Source: Rhodopseudomonas boonkerdii (GTDB taxonomy: Bacteria; Pseudomonadota; Alphaproteobacteria; Rhizobiales; Xanthobacteraceae). Taken from it: a DNA stretch of 64,000 nt. Position 1 is the stretch's first letter. Each line of letters opens with the position of its first letter. Below are positions 24,837-33,922 of this stretch, piece after piece. The notes beneath the pieces are model-generated. The model saw nothing but the letters and a program-made list of their open reading frames with translations. It was not told the DNA's origin and searched no databases. The stretch lies in contig NZ_CP036537.1 of NCBI RefSeq assembly GCF_021184025.1, positions 2,604,001 through 2,668,000 of the forward strand. The letters are read 5' to 3'. The position numbers and the translations under genes are program-made.

Positions 24837-26324
24837 CGCTTCCGCCAGCAGCGACAGCTGGCGCGGGTCGTCGATCTCGCTCATGTCGGTGAGCGGGGTC
24901 GGATAGTCGCCCGTAAAGCAGTGATCGGCGAATTTCGGCTGGGCCGGGTTGCGGCCGGGCTCGCCCATGGCGCGGTAGATGCCGTCCACCGAGACGAAGG
25001 CCAGCGAGTCCGCACCGATCAGGTCGCGCATCTGCTCTAGGGAATGCGTGGCGGCGAGCAGGCCGGCGCGATCGGGCGTGTCGATGCCGTAGTAATCCGG
25101 ATGGGTGATCGGCGGTGAGGCGATGCGGAAATGGACTTCGGTGGCGCCCGCATCGCGCATCATCTTCACGATCTTCTTCGAGGTGGTGCCGCGCACCAGG
25201 CTATCGTCGATCAGGATGATGCGCTTGCCGGCGATGGCGGCGCGGTTGGCCGAATGCTTCATGCGCACGCCAAGTTCGCGCACGCTCTGGGTCGGCTGGA
25301 TGAACGTGCGGCCGACATAGTGATTACGGATGATGCCGAGTTCGAACGGGATGCCCGACTGGCGGGAATAGCCGAGCGCGGCAGGAACGCCGGAGTCCGG
25401 GACCGGCACGACCACGTCGGCGTCCACATGGGTCTCGCGGGCGAGCTCTTCGCCCATGCGCTTGCGGGTGTCATAGACCGAACGGCCGGCGACCACCGAG
25501 TCCGGACGCGCGAAATAGATATATTCGAAGATGCAGGGACGGGGGGGCTGCGGGGCGAACGGCTTGTGGCTCTGGGCGCCATTCTCGTCGAAGACCACGA
25601 CTTCGCCGGGCTCGATGTCGCGGATGTATTTGGCGCCGATGATGTCGAGGGCACAGGTTTCCGAGGCGAGGATCGGACAGCCGTCGAGTTCGCCGAGCAC
25701 CAGCGGGCGGATGCCGAGCGGGTCGCGGGCGCCGACCAGTTTTTTGTTGGTTAGCGACACCAGCGCATAGGCGCCTTCGATGGCACGCAGCGCTTCGATG
25801 TAACGGTCGAGAAAACGGTTCCGCTTGGAATGCGCGACCAGATGCAGGATCACCTCGGTATCGGTGGTCGACTGCATCATCGCGCCGTTCCTGACGAGCT
25901 CGCGGCGCAGGGTCAGGCCGTTGGTGAGGTTGCCGTTATGGGCGACGGCGAAGCCGCCGGCGTTCAGTTCGGCGAACAGCGGCTGCACGTTGCGAAGAAT
26001 GGTTTCGCCGGTCGTGGAATAGCGGGTGTGGCCGATGGCCGTGTTGCCGGGCAGGCGCTCGATCACCTCGCGGCGGGAGAAGGTGTCGCCGACAAGGCCG
26101 AGACGGCGTTCGGAGTGGAAGCGACGGCCGTCGAAAGCGACGATGCCGGCGGCTTCCTGGCCGCGATGCTGCAGGGCATGCAGGCCAAGGGCAGTGATGG
26201 CAGCGGCCTCTGGATGGCCGTAGATGCCGAAAACGCCGCATTTTTCACGCAGCATGTCGCCGGAAAGATCGTCGTTCACGTCGTAGCTGGTATGGGCTGC
26301 GCCGTCGTCGAATGAATTCTGCAT
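24831..26324 (-). CDS. purF: Amidophosphoribosyltransferase
   Basis: PurF makes phosphoribosylamine from PRPP and glutamine, the first step of purine synthesis. In this 497-residue protein the glutaminase nucleophile is Cys29 (REKCGVFGIYG), exposed by removal of a 28-residue propeptide, and the PRPP loop is IILIDDSLVRGTTSKKIV. Compared with the Bacillus enzyme, the first cluster cysteine is kept (PCIFEYIYFARPDS), but the one before YGIDTP is Asp (HPDYYGIDTP) and the CxxC near the end is reduced to a single Cys (DHCFTGDYPT). A 4Fe-4S cluster therefore looks unlikely. The start at 26324 follows a poor Shine-Dalgarno. It lies downstream of cvpA, as in many bacteria. Confidence 0.96.
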   Translation of the reverse strand: MQNSFDDGAAHTSYDVNDDLSGDMLREKCGVFGIYGHPEAAAITALGLHALQHRGQEAAGIVAFDGRRFHSERRLGLVGDTFSRREVIERLPGNTAIGHTRYSTTGETILRNVQPLFAELNAGGFAVAHNGNLTNGLTLRRELVRNGAMMQSTTDTEVILHLVAHSKRNRFLDRYIEALRAIEGAYALVSLTNKKLVGARDPLGIRPLVLGELDGCPILASETCALDIIGAKYIRDIEPGEVVVFDENGAQSHKPFAPQPPRPCIFEYIYFARPDSVVAGRSVYDTRKRMGEELARETHVDADVVVPVPDSGVPAALGYSRQSGIPFELGIIRNHYVGRTFIQPTQSVRELGVRMKHSANRAAIAGKRIILIDDSLVRGTTSKKIVKMMRDAGATEVHFRIASPPITHPDYYGIDTPDRAGLLAATHSLEQMRDLIGADSLAFVSVDGIYRAMGEPGRNPAQPKFADHCFTGDYPTPLTDMSEIDDPRQLSLLAEAS

Positions 26325-26401
26325 CGGGTTTACCGCGCCTCTGTTGTCGCGAGCCGTGCAACGCACGAAATCTCGCGCAGTCAGTTCAAGCTCGGGACAA
26401 A

Positions 26402-27031
26402 TCAGCGTCCCGCGGGTTTGTCGATCAGCTTCTTCAAGCTGTCGCGTGCCGGCTTAGAATAGCCATCGTTTCCACCCGGAGCGTCCGGCGCCGCTTCCGT
26501 CGACTCGTCTTCAGGCTTGTTCTTCTTGAACTTCTTCAAAATGGTGTTTTCAGGGTCATCCGGCAAGAGCGCCATCAACCAGTTTCCGGTGGATTCCAGC
26601 ACCACGCGCGACTTGGCACCGGTGACCCAGTCCGGACGCTGCTTCTCCGGCACCAGCCAGGTGAAGAACAGGAATGCAACCACGACGATCAGCATGCCGC
26701 GGGCGAGGCCGAACAGGAAGCCGAGGGTGCGGTCGAGGGCGCCGATACGCGAGTCCAGGATCATGTCCGAGATGCGCACGGTGATGATGGAAACGACGAT
26801 CAGCGTCAGCACGAACAGGCCGCCGATGGTGGCGGCGGTGGCGATGGTGTCGTTGGCGATATAGGATTTTGCGGACGGAAGTACCTTCGGAAACGCGTAG
26901 AGCGTCACCAGTGCCGCGGCACCCCAGGCGGCGATGGACAGGATCTCGCGCATGAAACCGCGGACCATCGCGAGCAGGCCGGAGATCAGCATCACGCCGA
27001 GCAGGACAAGGTCGAGAATGGTAATCGGCAT
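26402..27031 (-). CDS. cvpA: CvpA family inner-membrane protein
   Basis: This 209-residue protein has four hydrophobic segments in the first 130 residues (LDLVLLGVMLISGLLAMVRG, the AAWGAAALVTLYAF region, GGLFVLTLIVVSIITV, GLARGMLIVVVAFLFF). A charged, probably disordered cytoplasmic tail (KKNKPEDESTEAAPDAPGG) follows. CvpA was named for colicin V production; its molecular role is unsettled, with links to envelope homeostasis. It is 77 bases upstream of purF, the usual cvpA-purF pairing, and downstream of radA. Confidence 0.9.
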   Translation of the reverse strand: MPITILDLVLLGVMLISGLLAMVRGFMREILSIAAWGAAALVTLYAFPKVLPSAKSYIANDTIATAATIGGLFVLTLIVVSIITVRISDMILDSRIGALDRTLGFLFGLARGMLIVVVAFLFFTWLVPEKQRPDWVTGAKSRVVLESTGNWLMALLPDDPENTILKKFKKNKPEDESTEAAPDAPGGNDGYSKPARDSLKKLIDKPAGR

Positions 27032-27257
27032 CGTCGGGTCGTATCCGCTCGGTCAGAAATGCGAATCGGCAGCGCGGCTGCCGGGGCAGGTGACGTTGAT
27101 ATGGCACGGTTCACACAGGTGGAAAACCGCCTGTGAGCCGCGCCGCACATCATTGTTCCGCTTCGCATAAAGAACCTGAACGAAGCGTTGCGTGCGTGTC
27201 ACGCTTTGATGCGTAGGGGTCTCTATAGCGGCCCGAGACGGCGGGGTCACGCAGCCG

Positions 27258-28712
27258 TCATCCATTCTCGCGGCGGAAACGGGCAGGCGGGGCGTTTTTC
27301 TCGCTTTGTGTTGTATTGCCGCCATCGCGTGCCGGCTTGACGCCGCGGGCGGCGATGTCGGCGACCAATGTCGTGAGATTGCCGATGGAATTGAGCGTGA
27401 GCCCGGCATCGCCGCCGGCGTCGCCGCGTGCGGCTTCCGGCAGCACCGCGCGGCCGAAGCCGAGCTTGGCCGCTTCCTTCAGCCGTGCGGAGGTTTGCGC
27501 GACCGGGCGAACGGCGCCGGACAGCGAGATTTCGCCGAAATAGACGGCGTCCGTGGGCAATGGCGCATTGCAGAGGGACGAGACAAGGGCGGCAGCCGCC
27601 GCCATATCGGCAGCGGGCTCGTTGATGCGCAGGCCGCCGGCGACGTTGAAATAGACGTCATAACCGGAGAGCTTGACGCCGCAATGCGCTTCCAGCACGG
27701 CGAGCACCATGGAGAGGCGCGACGAGTCCCAGCCGACGACGGCACGCCGGGGGGTGCCGAGGGTCGTCGCAGCAACCAGAGCCTGAAGTTCCACCAGCAC
27801 CGGGCGGGTGCCCTCCATGCCGGCGAACACGGCGGTGCCAGGCGAGCCCAGATCGCGATCTGACAGGAACAGTTCCGAGGGATTGGAGACTTCGCGCAGG
27901 CCGAGGCCGGTCATCTCGAACACGCCGATCTCGTCGGTCGGCCCAAAACGGTTCTTCACCGCGCGCAGAATGCGGAACTGTTGTGAGCCTTCGCCCTCGA
28001 AGGACATCACGGCATCGACCATGTGCTCGACCACACGCGGGCCGGCGATCTGGCCGTCCTTGGTGACATGGCCGACCAGGATGATGGTGGCGCCGGTTTT
28101 CTTGGCGAAACGGATGAGCGCCTGCGCGGAGGCGCGGACCTGGGTGACGGTGCCGGGCGCCGACTCTACCGTGTCGGTCCACATGGTCTGGATCGAGTCG
28201 ATCACGATCAGCCGCGGCACGGTGCCCTCGGACAGCGTGGCGACGATGTCTTCCACGGAGGTCTCGGAGGCGAGCTGCACCGGCGCATTGGCAAGCCCGA
28301 GCCGTGCCGCACGCAGCCGCACCTGCGCCACGGCCTCTTCGCCGGAGATATAGACGACGCGGTGGCCGGCCTTGGCCATCATGCTTGTGGCCTGGGTCAG
28401 CAGCGTCGATTTGCCGATGCCCGGATCGCCGCCGATCAGGATGATCGAGCCGCGCACGAAGCCGCCGCCGGTGACGCGGTCGAGTTCGCCCATGCCAGAG
28501 GGAATGCGCGGCGCGTCCTGGCTGGTGCCGGTGAGGCTTTCGAGGTTGAAAGTACGCCCTTTGCGCTTGCTGCGCGCGCTGACGGGAATTGCTGTGGCGC
28601 TGTCTTCGGCGGCGAGCGTGTTCCACTCTCCGCAGGCCTCGCACTTGCCCTGCCATTTGGAATAGGCAGCGCCGCAATTCTGGCAGACGAAGGACGCGGC
28701 GGATTTAACCAT
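27258..28712 (-). CDS. radA: DNA repair protein RadA (Sms)
   Basis: RadA is a RecA-like hexameric ATPase that promotes branch migration during recombinational repair. The 484-residue protein has a zinc finger C10-x2-C13 ... C24-x2-C27, Walker A GGDPGIGKST (94-103), the RadA signature KNRFGPTDE near residue 250 and a C-terminal Lon-protease-like domain (GGLRINEPAADMAAAAALVS). The open frame continues upstream to 29039, but the ATG at 28712 begins six residues before the zinc-finger region. It is divergent from the SGNH hydrolase gene and heads the radA-cvpA-purF group. Confidence 0.95.
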   Translation of the reverse strand: MVKSAASFVCQNCGAAYSKWQGKCEACGEWNTLAAEDSATAIPVSARSKRKGRTFNLESLTGTSQDAPRIPSGMGELDRVTGGGFVRGSIILIGGDPGIGKSTLLTQATSMMAKAGHRVVYISGEEAVAQVRLRAARLGLANAPVQLASETSVEDIVATLSEGTVPRLIVIDSIQTMWTDTVESAPGTVTQVRASAQALIRFAKKTGATIILVGHVTKDGQIAGPRVVEHMVDAVMSFEGEGSQQFRILRAVKNRFGPTDEIGVFEMTGLGLREVSNPSELFLSDRDLGSPGTAVFAGMEGTRPVLVELQALVAATTLGTPRRAVVGWDSSRLSMVLAVLEAHCGVKLSGYDVYFNVAGGLRINEPAADMAAAAALVSSLCNAPLPTDAVYFGEISLSGAVRPVAQTSARLKEAAKLGFGRAVLPEAARGDAGGDAGLTLNSIGNLTTLVADIAARGVKPARDGGNTTQSEKNAPPARFRRENG

Positions 28713-29010
28713 GGATGGAATCGCTTTCGGGTGGGCTCGGTGGTGGCGGCACTCTAGTCGGAGAATGACGCTTCGTCGATCTTGTTTTGTTCTCTTTGTG
28801 TATACCTTCGCTCTGGTGGACGTTGCTGGTCCGCTAGCCATTGTCACGAACTCGTTTGGCCGGAGCAGCCAGCGTCTGTCGTATGTTGCCGAGGCCGGTT
28901 GAGACGTTGTTGCGGGCGGTGCGGACGCTGTTCGATCGGCATCCATGGTGCTTGAGGCACGGGCTTGGGGGGATGCGTCCTTCCGCATGATGCCAGACCG
29001 GAGAAGGCAG

Positions 29011-29529
29011 ATGCAGCGACGCAAGGTTTGGATCGCCACGGCATGGCTCGGTCTCTCGATTGCGATCGTGGGCTACCCGGCCGGGGCAGCGGCTGCGACG
29101 GTGGTGGCGCTCGGCGCCAGCAACACCTTCGGGAAGGGCGTTGCGCGCAATCAATCCTATCCGGCCCAGCTCGAAGCGTTGCTGCGTGCAAGAGGATTGT
29201 CGGCGCGCGTGATCAATGCCGGCATCAATGGCGATACGACCGCGGGCATGCTCGCCCGGCTCGACCGCGCCGTACCGAAGGGCACGGCCGCGGTCATCCT
29301 GCAGCCCGGCGGCAATGACCGACGCAAGGGCAGCGGTGCGGACCGCGCCGGCAATATCGCGGAAATCGAGAAGCGCCTGCGCGCGCGTGGCATCGGTGTC
29401 GTGATGCTGGAGAATTCTGCGCTGCGCGGTCTGCCGCATCAGGCCGATGGCCAGCATCTGACGCCCGAGGGCTATCGCATGCTTGCCGAAAGTCTGGTGT
29501 CGCAGGTCGCGGGGGCGTTGGGTCGGTAG
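29011..29529 (+). CDS. Secreted SGNH/GDSL-type hydrolase (esterase)
   Basis: This 172-residue protein has a signal peptide (WIATAWLGLSIAIVGYPAGAAA) and the SGNH blocks: block I LGASNTFGKG (nucleophile Ser in GASN, not classic GDSL), block II NAGINGDTT (Gly), block III QPGGNDRR (Asn) and block V DGQHLTPEG (Asp and His). It resembles TesA-type lysophospholipase/arylesterases and probably hydrolyses acyl esters in the periplasm. The ATG at 29011 follows GGAGAAGG; an in-frame ATG at 28945 would bury the signal peptide. It is divergent from radA. Confidence 0.85.
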   Translation: MQRRKVWIATAWLGLSIAIVGYPAGAAAATVVALGASNTFGKGVARNQSYPAQLEALLRARGLSARVINAGINGDTTAGMLARLDRAVPKGTAAVILQPGGNDRRKGSGADRAGNIAEIEKRLRARGIGVVMLENSALRGLPHQADGQHLTPEGYRMLAESLVSQVAGALGR

Positions 29530-29706
29530 TCAAACGAGATCACCGACGATGCCGCGAAACCGCATCTTTCCTGTCATCCGATCTTAAGCACGTTCGTCAA
29601 GGTAAATAACAACTGCGCGTTGACCGGTGATGCCGCTCATTTAAGTCTCGCGTCCGAGAGCGATCCGAACTCGTTTTGCACACGGCTTTCGCCACAGGAC
29701 ACGATC

Positions 29707-30135
29707 ATGAAAAAATCCATTATTGCAGCAATCGTTGCCGTCGCCGGCATGGCGATCCCCAGCATGGCTCAGGCCGGCTGCACCACCTGCTATCAGCCGC
29801 AGGTGATCCCGCCGCAATATCGCACGGTGGAGCGCACCGTGATGGTGTCGCCAGGTCGCACCGTGCGCCATCATCGTCCGGCGCAGTACCGCACCGTGAT
29901 GGTGCCGAAGACCGTGATGGTCGCCCCGGCGCGCACCGAATATCGCCGCATCCCGGCGCGCTATGCCACCCAGCAGCGCACCGTGCAGGTCGCCCCGGCA
30001 CAGGTCTATTACGCACCGGTTCAGGTCGGTTGCTCGACCTGTAATCGCGGCTTCAGTTTCGGCTCCAGCTACGAAAGCTACGGCTATGGCGCGGGCTACG
30101 GTTATGGTGGTGGCTACGGTCGCTACGGCTACTGA
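29707..30135 (+). CDS. Secreted YRTV-repeat, Gly/Tyr-rich protein
   Basis: This 142-residue predicted secreted protein has a signal peptide ending near PSMAQA. The mature part has a Cys pair (GCTTCYQP), five or so imperfect repeats of the type QYRTVxxxVMVxPxRT (residues about 38-95), a second Cys pair (GCSTCNRG) and a Gly/Tyr/Ser-rich tail (SYGYGAGYGYGGGYG). Paired CxxC motifs at both ends of a repeat region suggest disulfide cross-linking or metal binding. No enzymatic motif is seen. Similar small repeat proteins occur in Bradyrhizobium genomes, usually annotated as hypothetical. A terminator follows at 30161. Confidence 0.72.
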   Translation: MKKSIIAAIVAVAGMAIPSMAQAGCTTCYQPQVIPPQYRTVERTVMVSPGRTVRHHRPAQYRTVMVPKTVMVAPARTEYRRIPARYATQQRTVQVAPAQVYYAPVQVGCSTCNRGFSFGSSYESYGYGAGYGYGGGYGRYGY

Positions 30136-30160
30136 GACGACTGCGCAGCTTTGACGATCC

Positions 30161-30192
30161 ATCGGCCGCCGCAAGGCGGTCGATTTGTTTTT
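30161..30192 (+). terminator. Rho-independent terminator after the YRTV-repeat gene
   Basis: ATCGGCCGCC-GCAA-GGCGGTCGAT is a 10-bp stem with one G-T pair, followed by TTGTTTTT. It lies 25 bases after the stop and just before the stop of the convergent TSUP gene. Confidence 0.85.
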
Positions 30193-30203
30193 GGTGAGTG
30201 ATT

Positions 30204-30971
30204 TCAGATCAAGCGCAGTCCGGACAGCACCATGCTGGCGCCCGCCACGAGCACGATGACGTCCATGATGCGCCGGAAAGTCTCCACGCTGAGTTTCAGC
30301 ACATAACGCTTGGCGATGAAGGCGCCTGACATCAGCGAGGCGCCGGCGATCAGGCCTTTCACCAGCACCTCGAGATCAAGCGCGCCGAAGCGCTGGAAGG
30401 TGACGGATTTGCTGAGATAGAGGCCGAGCGAACTTGCGGCCTCGGTGGCGAGGAAAGCGCCCTTGGCGAGGCCATAGAACAAAAACAACGGTACGCTGAG
30501 CGGACCGCTGGAGACGACGATGCCGGTGACATAGCCGATGATGGCGCCGCCGAGCGCGAGCTGCCAAAGGCCGATGGTGAAGGAGCGCTTTGCCAGCCAA
30601 TGCCGCAACGGCACCATGGCGATGAAGAACACGCCGATGGTGAGATCGACCGCCTGCGACGGCAGCACCAGCAGCGTGCGCGCACCGAGAGCTGCGGCGG
30701 GGATGCCGGTGATCGAATAAGCAAAGGTGGCGCGCCAGTCGATCTCGCGCCACCAGGCCATGATGCGCGAGAGATTGGCCATGACCGCAGCGACGGCCAT
30801 GATCGGCACCGCTTGCCTGGGGCCGAACTCGTAGACCAGCACCGGCATCAGCATGATCGACGAGCCGGTGCCGACGATGCCGGAAATGGTGCCGGCCAGC
30901 AGGCCGACCGCGCAAACGAAGATGAAGGACAATTCAGGCTCCGGCGCTGGAACGGGCGCGGAATTCAGCAC
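30204..30971 (-). CDS. TSUP family (TauE/SafE) membrane transporter
   Basis: This 255-residue inner-membrane protein has about eight hydrophobic segments in two similar halves. It has the TSUP-type repeat motifs LAGTISGIVGTGSSIMLMPV in the first half and GGAIIGYVTGIVVSSGPLSV in the second. Members export sulfite, sulfoacetate or other organosulfur anions; the substrate here is unknown because no sulfur-metabolism gene is nearby. The stop is 11 bases from the terminator of the convergent gene. It is divergent from the large membrane protein gene at 31051. Confidence 0.88.
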   Translation of the reverse strand: MLNSAPVPAPEPELSFIFVCAVGLLAGTISGIVGTGSSIMLMPVLVYEFGPRQAVPIMAVAAVMANLSRIMAWWREIDWRATFAYSITGIPAAALGARTLLVLPSQAVDLTIGVFFIAMVPLRHWLAKRSFTIGLWQLALGGAIIGYVTGIVVSSGPLSVPLFLFYGLAKGAFLATEAASSLGLYLSKSVTFQRFGALDLEVLVKGLIAGASLMSGAFIAKRYVLKLSVETFRRIMDVIVLVAGASMVLSGLRLI

Positions 30972-31050
30972 GATTCCCGGCGTCGGTCACCTGTTGACGG
31001 GTTGTCAATGCAGCTTTGCCAAGGTCCGCCGGTACGGGCGGGTATGACAT

Positions 31051-32625
31051 ATGAATGCAGGCGATGTTCTCACATGGGCGCCGATGCGCGGCATTCGCAA
31101 ACCGCGACGGCTCTGGTTGATCGCCGCGCTGGCATTGGCTGTCGTTCTGACGGCGCCGCTGCTGCTGGTCGATGTGCCACCGGTGCTGGACTATCCCAAC
31201 CATCTCGCGCGGATGTTCGTGCTGGCGCATCCGCACGATGCCGCCCTGTCGCAGATGTACGCACCGCATTGGCGACTGGTGCCGAATCTCGGCATCGATG
31301 TCATCGGCACCGGATTGCTGAAGCTCACCGAAGTCCATACGGGCGGCCGTATCTTGCTGGCGTTGAGTCTGCTGGCCCCCGTGATCGGCGTCACGCTGTA
31401 TCATCGCGTCGTTTTTGGATGCGCGAGTCTGTGGCCGTTGGCCTCGGGTCTTGTCGCCTGCAGCGCGGTCTTTCTGCTCGGCTTCATGAATTTCCTGCTC
31501 GCGCTCGGACTTGCCTTTGCGGGGGCTGCGGGCTGGATCGCGCTACGCCGCCGTGTTGCGCTTTACTGGGTGGCGGTCGCCGGCGCGGCGACGGCTGCTG
31601 CGACGTTTCTCTGCCACATCTTCGGAGTGGCTCTGCTGGCGCTGCTGATCGTTTCCGAGGAAGCGGCGCGGTTGTATCGGCTGCGCGGCGCCGGGCGTCC
31701 CGTCATGCACGAGGCGACCCGCGTCGGGGGCGCCCTGATCGTCATGCTTGCTCCGGCCTTGCTGTTCTATCTCGCCAGTCCGTTGTCGGACACACCGGCG
31801 CTGCCGGGACGCTGGCGCGGCTGGGACAAACTGCTGGCCGTGATGTCGCCCTTCATGACCACGAATGTCGATCTCAGCATGCTGACATTGCTCGGCTTTG
31901 TCGCGTTCCTGCTGCTCACCTGGCGCAGCATGGCGGTTGCACCTGCATTCCCGCTGAGCCTGTTCACGCTGGTCGTCGTGTTTCTCGTCGCGCCGTCCAC
32001 GATCAAGGGTGGGACCTTCGTGGACATTCGCCTGATGCTGATGATCGTCCTTCTGGTCTTCGCTGGATCGTCACCGCGTCTTCGGCACGGTCCCGCCATG
32101 CTGGCCGTCTCTTTCTTCGTCGTGCTGATCGTGGTTCGGACGGGGCATCTGGCATGGAGCTGGACCGGACATCGCGCCGATCTTGCCGACGTTCGCGCGG
32201 CAATCGCCGATGTGGCACCCGGCACGAAGGTTCTGGTGGCGCGTGGTCATCGCGGCAACGATACGGAGACTACGGTGCCCACGCGGGCATTGCCGGGCGT
32301 CTATCGCCTCGACGGCCATCTCGGCGCGCTGCTGGCGATCGAGCGCAAGGCATTTTGGCCGTTGATGTTCGCCGATCCCGCGCAGCAGCCGGTCGAGGTG
32401 CGGCCACCCTACAGGGCGATCGCGCAATCGCCGGGCGAGCCGATCGATCTGCCCGTGCTGCAGGGGGATGACAGGGAAGCGCCGAGCTATATCAGGAACT
32501 GGCGCAGCAAGTTTGCGCAGGTGCTGCTGATCGATCCGCCATCGCCGCTGCCGGTAATCGACGGGCTATCGCCCGTCCATGTCGGGACCTATGCCGTGCA
32601 GTACCGGGTCGTGCCGCGGCCTTGA
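31051..32625 (+). CDS. Large polytopic membrane protein, GT-C glycosyltransferase-like
   Basis: This 524-residue inner-membrane protein of uncertain family has about ten hydrophobic segments between residues 20 and 370, followed by a roughly 150-residue soluble domain. The first loop contains VLDYPNHLARM right after helix 1. An acidic motif at that place (here Asp in DYPNH) is where GT-C lipid-linked-sugar transferases keep their catalytic Asp. The C-terminal part (DLADVRAAIADVAPGTKVLV) resembles the soluble end of such enzymes. A role in glycosylation or polysaccharide assembly is an inference only. An alternative start is the ATG at 31084; no clear Shine-Dalgarno precedes either. It is convergent with alr, six bases apart. 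Confidence 0.65.
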   Translation: MNAGDVLTWAPMRGIRKPRRLWLIAALALAVVLTAPLLLVDVPPVLDYPNHLARMFVLAHPHDAALSQMYAPHWRLVPNLGIDVIGTGLLKLTEVHTGGRILLALSLLAPVIGVTLYHRVVFGCASLWPLASGLVACSAVFLLGFMNFLLALGLAFAGAAGWIALRRRVALYWVAVAGAATAAATFLCHIFGVALLALLIVSEEAARLYRLRGAGRPVMHEATRVGGALIVMLAPALLFYLASPLSDTPALPGRWRGWDKLLAVMSPFMTTNVDLSMLTLLGFVAFLLLTWRSMAVAPAFPLSLFTLVVVFLVAPSTIKGGTFVDIRLMLMIVLLVFAGSSPRLRHGPAMLAVSFFVVLIVVRTGHLAWSWTGHRADLADVRAAIADVAPGTKVLVARGHRGNDTETTVPTRALPGVYRLDGHLGALLAIERKAFWPLMFADPAQQPVEVRPPYRAIAQSPGEPIDLPVLQGDDREAPSYIRNWRSKFAQVLLIDPPSPLPVIDGLSPVHVGTYAVQYRVVPRP

Positions 32626-32631
32626 ATGGCC

Positions 32632-33765
32632 TCAGCCTTCGCCGCCTTTATAAACCCGCCGATATCGCCGCCCCAGGCTCGTCAGCACCTCATAGGCGAT
32701 CGTGCCGAAGTGATGTGCGAGGTCGTTCACCGTAAGGCCTTCGCCAATCAGCGTGGCGAGATGGCCGCGCCGGGCGGCGTTCTCCGGCAGGTCCGTGATA
32801 TCAGCCGCGATCAGATCCATGGAGATGCGGCCGGCGACCGGGCAGCGCTGGCCGGCGATCACGACCTCCGCGCCTCGCGTGCCGTCACCGCTGCCGGCCG
32901 CGCGAAAATAGCCATCGGCATAGCCCGCCGCGATAATGGCAAGGCGGGTCGGGCGGCGCGCGGTCCAGGTGGCGCCGTAACCCACGGTGTCGCCGCGGGC
33001 CACATCACGGGTCTGGATGATGCGCGCTTTCAGGTCAATCACCGGCAGCATGGGATTGGCGGCTTCCGGTGTCGGATTGACACCGTAGATCGCAGCGCCC
33101 GGACGCACCATGTCGAACATGTAGCTCGGGCCGAGATAGATGCCGGACGAATTGGCGAGCGATGACGTGATCCCGGAGAACAGATGCGAGATCTCACGGA
33201 AGGCGCCGACCTGTTTCGGATTCATGGGACTGTTCAGTTGCTCGGCGCAGGCGAGGTGGCTGATCACCAGCGTGAAACCGTGATTGCCGGAGGCAATGCG
33301 CGGTGCGAGGCTTTGTGCTTCCGCAATCGACAGGCCGAGCCGGCTCATACCAGTGTCCACATGCACGCCGGCACCGCCGGCCCAGCCGGTGCGACGGCAG
33401 AACATGTCCCATTCGGCGAGTTCGTCCAAAGAGCCGATCACCGGCTGCGCCTTGATGGCGGCAAGGGTGTCGCCGGAATGCGGAGACAGGCCGTTGAGCA
33501 CATAGATGGCAGCGTCCGGCGCGGCCGTGCGCGCAGCGTGGGCTTCGTCGACGGTGGCGACGAAGAAGGTCCTGCAGCCGGCCTTGGCCAGCGCCGGCAC
33601 CACGCGGTCGATGCCGCAGCCATAGGCATCGGCTTTGACTGCCGCGCCGCATTCGGCGGGGACGCTGGCCTTTTCCAGCTTGCGCCAGTTGGCGGCGATG
33701 GCGTCGAGATCGATGGTGAGGATGCCGGTGGCCGTCGGATCGAGTTCGGTGGTGGTTTCGGTCAT
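32632..33765 (-). CDS. alr: Alanine racemase
   Basis: Alr is a PLP enzyme that converts L- to D-alanine for peptidoglycan. In this 377-residue protein Lys44 (AAVKADAYGCG) is the PLP lysine and Tyr263 (TVGYGATW) the second catalytic base. Other landmarks are VHVDTGMSRLG and RPGAAIYG. A GTG directly upstream (33768) is in frame; the ATG at 33765 is preferred. In relatives alr follows dnaB and precedes radA, as here, except that four accessory genes separate alr from radA. Confidence 0.95.
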   Translation of the reverse strand: MTETTTELDPTATGILTIDLDAIAANWRKLEKASVPAECGAAVKADAYGCGIDRVVPALAKAGCRTFFVATVDEAHAARTAAPDAAIYVLNGLSPHSGDTLAAIKAQPVIGSLDELAEWDMFCRRTGWAGGAGVHVDTGMSRLGLSIAEAQSLAPRIASGNHGFTLVISHLACAEQLNSPMNPKQVGAFREISHLFSGITSSLANSSGIYLGPSYMFDMVRPGAAIYGVNPTPEAANPMLPVIDLKARIIQTRDVARGDTVGYGATWTARRPTRLAIIAAGYADGYFRAAGSGDGTRGAEVVIAGQRCPVAGRISMDLIAADITDLPENAARRGHLATLIGEGLTVNDLAHHFGTIAYEVLTSLGRRYRRVYKGGEG

Positions 33766-33785
33766 CACTGGTTCTCACAGAAAGT

Positions 33786-33865
33786 CGTCATGGCCGTTCG
33801 TCGCGCCGTCCACGTTCCCCCGCGAGGGACGGCGTGGATGCGCGGAACAAGCCGGCCATGACGGC
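33786..33865. repeat. Dispersed intergenic repeat, family C (copy 3)
   Basis: GTCATGGCCG at the left pairs with CGGCCATGAC at the right, and an inner CGCCGTCCACG/CGTGGATGCG arm surrounds a CCCCCGCGAGGG hairpin. It fills the gap between dnaB and alr. Confidence 0.75.
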
Positions 33866-33922
33866 GAGAATAACACGGTGTGAGCTATTGGCAGCGTTGG
33901 TCCATTCGCCGCCGCGACCAAA

